Assembly: GCA_016719945.1 (NCBI GenBank)
Contig: JADJYE010000008.1
Span: forward strand, 434,001 to 498,000
DNA from: Polyangiaceae bacterium
GTDB taxonomy: Bacteria; Myxococcota_A; Polyangia; Polyangiales; Polyangiaceae
Length of the DNA: 64,000 nucleotides
Direction of reading: 5' to 3'
Shown here: positions 42,763 to 51,109 of the stretch, piece by piece
Layout of the letters: each line of letters opens with the position of its first letter
How positions within the stretch are numbered: position 1 is the stretch's first letter
Made by a program: the position numbers and the translations under genes
Notes under the pieces: generated by a model
What the model saw: the letters and a program-made list of their open reading frames with translations, nothing else
The model's database searches: none
What the model was told of the DNA's origin: nothing

Positions 42763-44076
42763 TCAACCCGCGGGGCGCGCGAGGTCGGCGAGGCACGCGC
42801 GCACTGCGACGCGCAGCGCCTCCGCCGGGATGGCCTGCGTCGCGGCGATCACGGCCGTGATGTCGTCGATGCTCCGTGCGCCGTCGACCAGCGCCGTGAC
42901 CGCGGTGAAGAACGGGTGGTCGACCCCGCGCCTCGCGAGCGCCTCGACGGGGACGGGCCGCGAGGTGTCAGCGAGCCACGGAGGTTCGGGCGGCTCGGCG
43001 ATGCGGGCCGACTCGATGCGGCGCGCCACGAACGTGAGCACCTGCTCGCTGCGACCCTGGTTGCACGCCGGCGACTCCATGAAGGCGAGCCGCCGCGCGT
43101 CCGTGGCCTCGAGCTCGAAGCCCGCGCACTTCACGAGCTCGAGCAGCTCGGGCTCGGTGTAGCGAGCGCTCATCGGCCGCTCGCGCGGGTAGACGAAGGG
43201 CCCGTGGCTGAGCCAGCGACCGCCGGGTCCGAGCAACTCGTGGATGAGCGACGCCAGCCGCGGGAGGTCGGGCGGGATCTGATCGAGGAACCAGGGCGTC
43301 ACGACCGTGTCGAAGACGCCTCGCGCGACCGGCGGCGCGAGGGCGTCAGCGAGGACCAGCTCGACGTCCACCCCAGGCGACAGACCCTCCCCCAGCCTGC
43401 GCAGGACCGCGGCGTCGTCGGGGGTGCGTGGCGAGCTCGGAAGCTCGGTGAGCTCGACGGTCGCGCCGTCGAGGATCTTGCGCGCGACCAAGAACGGCAG
43501 CGGGTTGACGTCGAGCGCGACGATCGGAGCCGCGCCGAGCCGCACGCCGAGCTCGCGGGTGAGGCGGGCCGCCCCTGCGCCGAGGACGAGCGTGGCCCTG
43601 AGCGGCGCGCGGACCACGGCCGCCACGGCGGCGAAGGCCGCCTCGAGCTCTCGAGGCGGCCAGCCCCAGTCCCGGTGGATCTGGTGGAAGTAGGCGAGGA
43701 CCCCATCGCCGACCGGCGCCGTCGCCGACGGTCGGGGCTCGAGCCCGACCTCGGCGAACAGCCCCTCGACCTGGCGCAGCTGCTCGGCTTGGCCCTCGCG
43801 CAGCTGCTCGAGCCTTCGCCGCGTCGACGGCAGAGCGGCCGTCGCGGCCTCGGCGAGCAGTCGGTCGCGCCCGTCACGAACGAGCGCCCCTAGGCGCGCG
43901 AGATCCGCGCGCCAGGCGCCGATGGCGGACGCCGGATCGTCGAGCAGGCAGGGGACCCCGCCGAGGATCGGGAACGACGCGGCGCACGGCCGGCACTCGA
44001 GAGCGCGACCTCGCTCGAGGAGGACGCGGCCGCAGCGCGGGCAGCGCAGCCGCTCGAACCTCGAGACCTCGGTCAG
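42763..44076 (-). CDS. SAM-dependent methyltransferase with zinc-ribbon N-terminus
   Basis: About 437 residues. The N-terminus is a Trm112-like zinc ribbon (LRCPRCGRVLLERGRALECR, CAASFPILGGVPCLLDD; CxxC...CxxC). The class I methyltransferase core at ~170-340 has LVLGAGAARLTRELGV (SAM-binding glycine loop), IVALDVNPLPFLVA and VTPWFLDQIPPDLPRLASLI. The C-terminal ~90 residues look helical. No ATG/GTG/TTG lies in frame close to the zinc ribbon; the frame opens through CTG at 44,076, overlapping the rhodanese stop. The true start is therefore uncertain and could be a CTG or lie further upstream. Substrate unknown. Confidence 0.8.
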   Translation of the reverse strand: MTEVSRFERLRCPRCGRVLLERGRALECRPCAASFPILGGVPCLLDDPASAIGAWRADLARLGALVRDGRDRLLAEAATAALPSTRRRLEQLREGQAEQLRQVEGLFAEVGLEPRPSATAPVGDGVLAYFHQIHRDWGWPPRELEAAFAAVAAVVRAPLRATLVLGAGAARLTRELGVRLGAAPIVALDVNPLPFLVARKILDGATVELTELPSSPRTPDDAAVLRRLGEGLSPGVDVELVLADALAPPVARGVFDTVVTPWFLDQIPPDLPRLASLIHELLGPGGRWLSHGPFVYPRERPMSARYTEPELLELVKCAGFELEATDARRLAFMESPACNQGRSEQVLTFVARRIESARIAEPPEPPWLADTSRPVPVEALARRGVDHPFFTAVTALVDGARSIDDITAVIAATQAIPAEALRVAVRACLADLARPAG

Positions 44077-44516
44077 ACCGCGCCTGCCTTCGCCTTGAGC
44101 TCGGCGTACGAGGCGCCGGGAGTCTCTCTCTCGACCGGCAAGCCGGCGCCGGCCCACCCCTTCTCGAGCACCTGGCCGAAGGCATCGCGCGGACCTTCGA
44201 AGCCCGCGCGCTGGTCGACGACCGCCGTGTAGCCCGCGTGCGCGAGCGCGTGCGCGGCCTTCAGCGAGCGGACGCCCGACCGGCAGCCGAGCACGATCGG
44301 GCAGCCCTTCTCGTAGAGCTTCTCGCACAGCGGGAGGAACTCGGGGTTCGGCGCCATTCCTGCGGGGCCCGGCAGCGCCCACGGGACGTTCTGCGCACCG
44401 ACCGGGTGGCCCGCGGCGAACTCGGTCGGCGTGCGGACGTCGAGGTAGAGGTAACCATCCTCGGTCATGAGCCGGTGGGCCTCATCGGGCGAGACGCGCT
44501 TGATCGCTTCAGACAC
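44073..44516 (-). CDS. Rhodanese-like sulfurtransferase domain protein
   Basis: 147 residues from GTG 44516, chosen because GAGGAGT (44,521-44,527) gives a good ribosome site at proper spacing. The rhodanese fold is YLYLDVRTPTEFAAGHPVGA, NVPW, then the active-site loop VLGCRSGVRSLKAAHALAHA with catalytic Cys, and YTAVVDQRAGFEGPRD. Single-domain rhodaneses move sulfane sulfur or sense it. The gene lies 17 bases after DUF1015 and overlaps the methyltransferase start, so the three form an operon. Confidence 0.88.
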   Translation of the reverse strand: MSEAIKRVSPDEAHRLMTEDGYLYLDVRTPTEFAAGHPVGAQNVPWALPGPAGMAPNPEFLPLCEKLYEKGCPIVLGCRSGVRSLKAAHALAHAGYTAVVDQRAGFEGPRDAFGQVLEKGWAGAGLPVERETPGASYAELKAKAGAV

Positions 44517-44533
44517 GGTCACTCCTCGCGACG

Positions 44534-45748
44534 CTAGAAGGTGTGGACGAAGAGCCCGCTGCGCAGCTTGGGCTCGAACCAGGTGCTCTTGGGCGGCATG
44601 AGCAGGCCCGCGTCGCTGACGGCCATGAGCTCGGACATCTGCGTCGGGAACAGGTGCAGCGCCAGGGTCATCTCGCCGCTGTCGACCCGCCGCTCGAGCT
44701 CGGCGTGACCGCGGATGCCGCCGACGAAGTCGACGTGCTGGTCCCGCCGCGGGTCTTTCACGCCGAACATGGGTCCGAGGATCTGGTCCTGACAGATCGA
44801 GCAGTCGAGAGAGGCAACCGGGTCCGCGCTGTCGTACGAGCCCGGCCGCACCGCGAGCCGGTGCCACGCGCCCCCCAGATAGAGCCCGAACGTCTTCGGC
44901 GCGTCGGGAGCGGGCGAGCTCGACGGGGTGACGTCGAAGCGCTCACGGAACGATGCGAGGAGCTCGTCGGGGCTCTTGCCCGACAGATCTCGGACGACGC
45001 GGTTGTACGCCATGATCTGCATCTGATCGTGGGGGAAGACCACGGCGAGGAAGCCGTCGTGCTCGGTGCCGTCCCCACGGCGCTGCTTGTGCACGCGCGA
45101 GGCGGCGGCGGAGCGGTGGTGGCCGTCCGCGACGTACAGCGACGGCACGGCGGCGAAGGCGTTCGCGAGGGCGAGGCTCTCGTCGCGGCCCACCACCCAG
45201 AGTTGGTGTTGCACACCGTCGGCCGTCACGAAATCGAACGCCGGCATCGCGCCGGTCGCCTCCCGGACGAAGGCGTCGATCGCGGGGCTCGCCTGGTACG
45301 TGAGGAAGACCGGCTCGTCGTGCGCGGCGAGGACGTCGATGTGGCGCGTGCGGTCGTCCTCCTTGTCGGCGCGCGTGTTCTCGTGCTTCTTGATGAGCCC
45401 GCGGTCGTACTCGGCCACCGAGGCGAGCGCGACCACGCCGACCTGACGGTGCGCCCCCATGCGCTGCGCGTACACGTAGATGCGCGGCTCGGGGTCGGCG
45501 ACGAGGACGCCGTCCGAGATGAGGGCCTCGAGGCCGACCCTCGCCTGCGCGTACACCTCGTCGGAGTGCTCGTCGATCCCCTCGGGGAGGTCGATCTCCG
45601 GCCTCGTCACGTGGAGGAAGCTCTCGGGGTTGCCGGCGGCGAGGGCCCGCGCCTCGGCCGTGTTGACGACGTCGTAGGGCGGGCTCGCGACCTGCGAGGC
45701 GATGTCGGGCCGCGGGCGATAGGCGCGAAACGGACGGAGATCAGCCAT
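44534..45748 (-). CDS. DUF1015-family protein
   Basis: 404 residues. The DUF1015 family is recognised by DLRPFRAYRPRPDIASQVAS and PPYDVVNTAEARALA at the N-terminus. Next are AEYDRGLIKKHENTRADKED, YVADGHHRSAAASRVHKQRR and DDRTRHIDVLAAHDEPVFL. The C-terminus is MPPKSTWFEPKLRSGLFVH. Some members are related to SbnI/SerK-type free-serine kinases, which share the DGHHR-type motif; here that is suggestive only. Many bacterial copies lie by serine-biosynthesis genes, but that is not seen here. Confidence 0.88.
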   Translation of the reverse strand: MADLRPFRAYRPRPDIASQVASPPYDVVNTAEARALAAGNPESFLHVTRPEIDLPEGIDEHSDEVYAQARVGLEALISDGVLVADPEPRIYVYAQRMGAHRQVGVVALASVAEYDRGLIKKHENTRADKEDDRTRHIDVLAAHDEPVFLTYQASPAIDAFVREATGAMPAFDFVTADGVQHQLWVVGRDESLALANAFAAVPSLYVADGHHRSAAASRVHKQRRGDGTEHDGFLAVVFPHDQMQIMAYNRVVRDLSGKSPDELLASFRERFDVTPSSSPAPDAPKTFGLYLGGAWHRLAVRPGSYDSADPVASLDCSICQDQILGPMFGVKDPRRDQHVDFVGGIRGHAELERRVDSGEMTLALHLFPTQMSELMAVSDAGLLMPPKSTWFEPKLRSGLFVHTF

Positions 45749-45820
45749 GTCTCGAGCGGTGCGTATGCCTCACGTGGGCGCGAGCGTCGAGCCAGGTCTT
45801 CGAGCGTGTATAGTGCGCAC

Positions 45821-47434
45821 GTGGAAGACGGCGAGGACGAGGGCGTATCTCCGACGCTTCCGCCCCCATCGCGCTTGCCGAGGGGGCGGCGCGTCATCGC
45901 GGTCGGCGGCGGGCGCGGCGGCGTCGGCAAGAGCACGCTGACCCTGAACCTCGGCGTCTATTTCGCGCAGCTGGGGCGCAGCGTCGTCGTCTGCGACGCC
46001 GACCCGGCGGGCTCGAACCTGCACGCCATGCTCGGCCTGGCCGAGGCGCCGTTCGTGCCGCACGACCCCGACGGGGACGCCCCCGCGAAGCCGGTGCCCA
46101 CCCCGGTCCCGGGTCTCAGCCTCTTTCCGTCGGCCTTCGACCTGCTGGCGATGGCGCCGATCAAGCCCACGCGCCGCACCCAATGGCTCAAGCGGTTCGC
46201 CGCCATCGAGGCCGACTACGTCCTGTTGCACCTCGGCGCGAGCCTCTCGCCGCCGACCCTCGATCTGTTCTCGAGCGCCGACGTCTCCGTGTGCGTGACC
46301 GCCCCCGAGCCGGTCGCCATCGAGACCTCCTATGGCTTCTTGCGCGCCCTCTTCTCGCGCAGCCTCAAGCGCCGCCTGATGCGCGAGAAGCTGAAGGTGC
46401 GCCTCGTCGAGCGGGCGATCCAGCAGCTCACGCCCGCCGCGAGCCCGCTCGACGTGGTCGAGGCGATTCATCGCTACGACGTCGGCCTCGGCGGCGTGGC
46501 TGCGTACGAGCTCGACAGGCTGTCACCACGGCTGGTCGTCGGCCACTCGCGCCTGCGGTCCGATCTCGAGCTCGGCCCCGCGATGACCGCGATCAGCGAG
46601 CGGTTCCTGGGCATCCACTTGGACTACCTCGGCCACGTCGAGCACGACGACGCAGCCTGGCTGAGCGTCCGGCGCAAGAGCCCGCTCTTGATCGAGAGCC
46701 CGACGTCGAAGAGCGCGCGCAACATCGAGCGCATCGCGCGCCGCATCCTGGCGCTGTTGATGGCCGAGGACGCGCGCGTGAGCGCGCCCGAGGCCCCCCG
46801 CGGGCCAGGGGGCGCGCCCAGCGAGTGGCGCCGGCCGCTGCCGAAGAACCTGTACGAGGTGCTCGGGGTCGCGCGCACCGCGGCGGACGACGAGATCAGG
46901 CGCGCCTACAAACGCCAGCGCGACATCTTCAAGGACGGCAGCTTCCCGGTGGTCTCGGTCGTGAGCGAGGCCGCGCTGCACGACGAGCAGGCGCGCATCG
47001 AGGAGGCCTACGACACGCTCCTCGATCCCAACAAGCGCCGCTCGTACGACCTCTCCACGTTCCCCGCGACGGTTCGCTCCGACGCGAGCCGCGAGCGCCG
47101 GGTCGACGAGGCTCGCGCCGCCGAGCTCGTGATGCTGCAGGCCGAGCTCGCCAGGGAGATCCACGCCGAGACAGAGTTCTCGGGTGAGCTGCTACGCAAG
47201 GTCCGCGAGTCGCAGGGCGTCGAGCTGACCGACATCGCGCAGCGCACCAAGATCTCGACGCTGCACCTCGTCGCGATCGAGGAAGAGCGCGCTCAGGACC
47301 TGCCGGCGATGGTGTACGTGCAGGGCTTCGTGCAAGAGGTCGCCAAGTTCTTGAGGCTCGACCCGACGCAGGTCACCCGGACGTACATGCGGCGGATCCG
47401 GGACGTCGCCGCGAGGCACCGGAGCGCCGGTTAG
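45821..47434 (+). CDS. ParA/MinD-like ATPase fused to J-like domain and RodZ-type HTH
   Basis: 537 residues from GTG 45821 (GTG 45806 is possible). Domain 1 (~25-300) is a MinD/FlhG-like P-loop: VIAVGGGRGGVGKSTLTLNL and VVVCDADPAGSNLHAMLG. The signature Lys of the deviant Walker A motif is Arg, and the Walker B Asp position reads VLLHLGASL, so ATPase activity may be altered. Domain 2 (~340-410) resembles a J domain (LYEVLGVARTAADDEIRRAY ... AYDTLLDPNKRRSYDL) but lacks HPD. Domain 3 (~450-520) is a RodZ-like HTH (LRKVRESQGVELTDIAQRTK and DLPAMVYVQGFVQEVAKFLR). It heads a coupled operon (next start overlaps by one base). Possibly a polarity or localisation factor. Confidence 0.88.
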   Translation: MEDGEDEGVSPTLPPPSRLPRGRRVIAVGGGRGGVGKSTLTLNLGVYFAQLGRSVVVCDADPAGSNLHAMLGLAEAPFVPHDPDGDAPAKPVPTPVPGLSLFPSAFDLLAMAPIKPTRRTQWLKRFAAIEADYVLLHLGASLSPPTLDLFSSADVSVCVTAPEPVAIETSYGFLRALFSRSLKRRLMREKLKVRLVERAIQQLTPAASPLDVVEAIHRYDVGLGGVAAYELDRLSPRLVVGHSRLRSDLELGPAMTAISERFLGIHLDYLGHVEHDDAAWLSVRRKSPLLIESPTSKSARNIERIARRILALLMAEDARVSAPEAPRGPGGAPSEWRRPLPKNLYEVLGVARTAADDEIRRAYKRQRDIFKDGSFPVVSVVSEAALHDEQARIEEAYDTLLDPNKRRSYDLSTFPATVRSDASRERRVDEARAAELVMLQAELAREIHAETEFSGELLRKVRESQGVELTDIAQRTKISTLHLVAIEEERAQDLPAMVYVQGFVQEVAKFLRLDPTQVTRTYMRRIRDVAARHRSAG

Positions 47435-48874
47435 TGGCCGACGAGAGGCCGCGCGGAGGCAGGCTCGCGGGCGTCGATCGGTGGCTGGCCCAGAACGCTG
47501 GGTGGGTCACGCTCGCGCTCTTCGCGCTCGCGCTGGTCCCCCGGCTGTACGTCGCGCTCGCGTGGGCGCGCGAGCCGGTGTGGGACGGGCACTACTACCA
47601 CTTCGGCGCGACCCGCATCGCCGACGGCGTCGGGTATGGCGACGATCGCAGCGGCGTGTTTCGCCCTTGGTGTCACTACCCGGTCGGGTACAGCGGGTTC
47701 TTGGCCGGGTTCTACGCGATCTTCGGTCACGGCCCGGCGATCGCGACGGCGGTCCAGGCGCTGATCGGCGCGGCGACGGTGGCGACCGTCCACCAGCTCG
47801 CGCTCACCTTCCTCTCGCACCGCCGAGCCATCTTCGCGGCCCTGCTGTGCGCCGCGTCCCCGAGCCTCGTGCTCTACAGCGGGCTGGTGATGACCGAGCC
47901 GCTCGCCGGGCTCGGCCTGCTACTGGCGCCGCTCGCCTTCGCGAAGCTCTCGCGCCGGCCGCTCGCAGGCGCGCTCGCGGCGGGTGTCGTGCTGGGCCTG
48001 GCGACGCTCGTGCGGCCGCAGTCTCTGCTCGCCGCGCCTGCCATCGCGCTGCTCCTGCCACACGGAGCCGGGCTCGCTCGGCGCGCGGCGGTCCTCGCCG
48101 TCACGACCGCCGCGTGCCTCGCCGTCGTCGCGCCGTGGACGCTGCGCAACTGCCAGCAGATGGACGGCTGCGCGTTCGTCTCCACGAACGCGGGGTGGAA
48201 CCTGGCGATCGGCGCGCACCCGCAAGCGACAGGCCGGTTCGTGACCTTGAGCGGCGACGATGGCTGCCGCGATATCACCGGGCAGGTCGATCAAGATCGC
48301 TGCTGGGGAAAGACGGGGAGCGCGATGGATCAAGCAGGACCCGGTGAGGTGGCTCGAGCTCGCGCCCGCGAAGCTGAGCTACACGTTCGACCACCAGTCC
48401 TTCGCGGTCGGGTACCTCGCGCAGGCCGATCCCGGGAGCTGGCCGGAGTCGCGTCGCGCGGCCTGGCGACGGGTGATGACGGTCGCCCAATACGCCCTGC
48501 TCCTGCTCGCGGCGCTGGGTGCGCTCGTCGTGCCGCACGCGGGCGCCCGAGGCGTGCCGCTCGCGCTGGGGCTCGCGCTCGCGCCCGTGCTGTTCATGGA
48601 TGGGCTCTTCCGCGAGCCTGAGCGGATCTGGCCGCTGGCGCTCTGCATCCCCCTGTTCGTGTGCATCCCGCCGTTTAGTCGCTCCTCTGAAGGGAAGGTT
48701 CAATACCTCGCGTGGACGGTCCTCTCGCTGGCGCTCGTCCACGTCGCCTTCTTCGGCGAGGACCGCTACCAGGTGGTCATCACGCCGGCCCTGGCCCTGC
48801 TGGCGGGCGCGGCGCTTCGGCGCGCCCCCGAGCCCGAGCCCGCCCCGAAAGACGCGAGCCGTGGGGAGCTTTGA
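47434..48874 (+). CDS. Multispanning GT39/PMT-like glycosyltransferase (one frame break)
   Basis: Starts at GTG 47434, sharing one base with the previous stop (TAGTG). The topology is one helix (VTLALFALALVPRLYVALAW), then the acidic loop EPVWDGHYYHFGATRIADGV with the catalytic Asp/Glu region of GT-C enzymes. Many helices follow (GLGLLLAPLAFAKL, VLAVTTAACLAVVAPWTLRN). The frame breaks near 48,316; removing one G of GGGG gives GKTGARWIKQDP and continues to the stop at 48,874, about 479 residues. It would transfer a sugar from a lipid-linked donor on the periplasmic face. The DPM-like enzyme at 41.3 kb could supply the donor. Confidence 0.82.
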
Positions 48875-48887
48875 TAGGCTCGCTCGC

Positions 48888-49934
48888 GTGAGCCCCCGAA
48901 GCCGCCGCGCCTGGCCTCGCGCCGCCCTCGCCGGGGCGGTGCTCGCCTTGCTCGCGGGCGCCGACCGAGCCGACGCCTTCCCCTACACGGCGCAGCGAGG
49001 CGACACGCTCGCGGACATCGCCGAGCGGTTCTACGGGCGGGTCGAGATGGAGAAGATCCTCGTCGCGGCGAACGGCTTCGAAGACGACGTCCCGATGCTG
49101 CCGGGCATGCGCGTCGAGGTCCCCGCCGTCGGCCACCACCGCGTCGAGCCCGGAGAGACCTGGAGCGGTCTCGCCGAGACCCTGCTGGGCGACGCGAAGC
49201 GCGGCGAGGCGCTCGCGCTCTCCAACGACACGATGCCGTGGATTCCCCCCGCCCCAGGGCGCGAGATCGTCGTCCCCTACCCCCTTCGCTACGTCGTCAA
49301 GCGCGGCGACTCGACGCTCAGCATCGCCTACAAGTTCCTCGGCAACCGCGACGACGCGTACGTCATCGACCGCTACAACCACCTGCGCGGCGAGCCCCTC
49401 GAGCCAGGCGACGTCGTGCTCATCCCGGTCGTCGATCTCGTGCTCACCGACCTCGGGCGGGCCGCGGCTCGCGAGGGTCAGTCGCTCGTGCTCTCCGAAG
49501 CCGGCGGTGACGACGCCGACGTGCAAGGGCGCGCGTCTCGAGAGCTTCCGCTCCTGGCTGACGACATCCGCGCCGGGCGCTGGGTCGAGGCCATCGTCCG
49601 CGGCAACCAGCTGCTCGGCGCGGGGCAGCTGCTCGGCACGGGGCAACCGACCGACGAGCAGGCCGCGGCGATCCACCTCGCGCTGGTCGAGGCCTACGTC
49701 GCGCTCGGCTACGTCGAGCTCGCGAGGTCGGCCTGCGGCGAGTGGCGCCGCGCTGCCCCCGACACGCCGCTCGACCCGATCGAGGTGTCGCCGAAGATCC
49801 TGAAGGCGTGCTCGGGGGCCCCGTCGGCGCCGAGCATCGGCGCGATGGGGGTCGACCCCGAGCCGAGCGCGAGCTCGAGCGCGCGGCGGCCTCCGCCCCC
49901 AGGCACGCGCAAGCCGCCCCCGGAGGACCCGTGA
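48888..49934 (+). CDS. Secreted protein with three LysM domains
   Basis: 348 residues from GTG 48888, with a signal peptide (RAALAGAVLALLAGADRADA). Three LysM modules follow: FPYTAQRGDTLADIAERFYG, HHRVEPGETWSGLAETLLGD and LRYVVKRGDSTLSIAYKFLG. LysM domains bind N-acetylglucosamine in peptidoglycan. The C-terminal ~130 residues hold a helical TPR-like segment (HLALVEAYVALGYVELARSA), then a Pro/Ser-rich tail. The kinase gene overlaps its stop (GTGA). It is probably a wall-bound part of the operon's machinery. Confidence 0.9.
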   Translation: MSPRSRRAWPRAALAGAVLALLAGADRADAFPYTAQRGDTLADIAERFYGRVEMEKILVAANGFEDDVPMLPGMRVEVPAVGHHRVEPGETWSGLAETLLGDAKRGEALALSNDTMPWIPPAPGREIVVPYPLRYVVKRGDSTLSIAYKFLGNRDDAYVIDRYNHLRGEPLEPGDVVLIPVVDLVLTDLGRAAAREGQSLVLSEAGGDDADVQGRASRELPLLADDIRAGRWVEAIVRGNQLLGAGQLLGTGQPTDEQAAAIHLALVEAYVALGYVELARSACGEWRRAAPDTPLDPIEVSPKILKACSGAPSAPSIGAMGVDPEPSASSSARRPPPPGTRKPPPEDP

Positions 49935-51064
49935 CGTCGATGTCCGGCGCCGACCTCGACGACGACCGCGCCGATCCGGTCCCGATCGGCGTCGCGGTCG
50001 CCGGCACCTACGTGACCGAGGGGGTCCTCGGCCGTGGCGCGTCAGGGGTCGTGTACGCGGCGCGCTCGAGGGACGGCGCGCGGGTCGCGCTGAAGGTCAT
50101 CTTCGCGGAGCACTGCCACACGCGGCAGATCTTCGGTCGTTACAAGCGGGAGGCGGCGATCCTTCGGCGTATCGGCGGCGAGCACATCGTCCGCTTCCTC
50201 GACTTCGTCGAGCACGAGGGTCTGCTCGCGATCGCCCTGGAGCACGTGAGCGGACCCTCCCTCGAGCAGGTGCTCGAGGGGCCCGTCGACCTCGAGCGAG
50301 CGGTCGCGCTGTGCCTGCAGATCTGCGAGGGGCTCGAGGCGGCGCACGAGGCGGGGGTGGTCCACCGCGACCTCAAGCCCGCGAACGTCATGGTCGAGCC
50401 GAACGGGAACGGGGAGCGCGCGCGCATCCTCGACTTCGGACTCGCCAAGGTCGTGCACGGCGAGCACCTGGTGACCGGGCTGACCGAGCGCGACATGATC
50501 TTCGGTACGCCCGAGTACATGGCCCCGGAGCAGGCCCGCGGGGACGACGTCGACGCTCGCTGTGACGTCTACGCCGTCGGCGTGATGCTCTATCAAATGG
50601 CCACCGGCGCCGTCCCCCATAAGGGTCGCACGCCGCTCGCGACGATGACCGCCCAGCTCACCGAGGCGATCACCCCGCCGCGGACCCGAGCGCCCGAGCG
50701 CGCGATCCCCCCCGCGCTCGAGGCGGTCATCCTGCGAGCGCTCGAGAAGGACCCCGCGAGGCGCTACCCGAGCGCGCGCGCCCTGGCCGCCGCGCTCGGC
50801 GCGGCGCTCGAGCGCCGCGTCATCTCCGTGAACATCCGGGAGCACGGCGACGCCTCCGTCAGCGACACCGAGCTCGCCCTGCGCCGGAGCCAGATCCACG
50901 CGGCAGGGTCGACCCTGCAAGAGGCAGCGAAGCTCGCGGCCGAGAAGGCAGAGGCGAAGCGCGCGGCGGGCGCCGGGTCTCGAACCTGGCTATGGCCCGC
51001 GGTGACGGCCGCGGCCATCGCCCTGTGCGTCGTCGTCGGGGTGCTGCTGGCGCTGAAGGGCTGA
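49931..51064 (+). CDS. Eukaryote-like Ser/Thr protein kinase, membrane-anchored
   Basis: 377 residues from GTG 49931, which overlaps the LysM gene stop; ATG 49940 is an alternative. The kinase motifs are GVLGRGASGVVYAARS (glycine loop), VALKVI (Lys), VVHRDLKPANVMVE (catalytic loop), ARILDFGLAK (DFG) and GTPEYMAPEQARG (activation segment). A membrane helix lies at the extreme C-terminus (WPAVTAAAIALCVVVGVLLA), so the kinase faces the cytoplasm with almost nothing outside. It has no PASTA or sensor domain. Likely substrates are other operon products, such as the ParA-J-HTH protein; this is inference. Confidence 0.95.
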   Translation: MTSMSGADLDDDRADPVPIGVAVAGTYVTEGVLGRGASGVVYAARSRDGARVALKVIFAEHCHTRQIFGRYKREAAILRRIGGEHIVRFLDFVEHEGLLAIALEHVSGPSLEQVLEGPVDLERAVALCLQICEGLEAAHEAGVVHRDLKPANVMVEPNGNGERARILDFGLAKVVHGEHLVTGLTERDMIFGTPEYMAPEQARGDDVDARCDVYAVGVMLYQMATGAVPHKGRTPLATMTAQLTEAITPPRTRAPERAIPPALEAVILRALEKDPARRYPSARALAAALGAALERRVISVNIREHGDASVSDTELALRRSQIHAAGSTLQEAAKLAAEKAEAKRAAGAGSRTWLWPAVTAAAIALCVVVGVLLALKG

Positions 51065-51109
51065 GGGGCCTCGCTCGGCCAGCTCGAGCCCTCGGCAAGC
51101 AGGCGTTCC

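Noticed and set aside
44543..45820. Upstream extension of the ParA-J-HTH frame
   Set aside because: The extension lies opposite the well-supported DUF1015 gene and looks like antisense sequence; GTG starts at 45,806 and 45,821 fit better.
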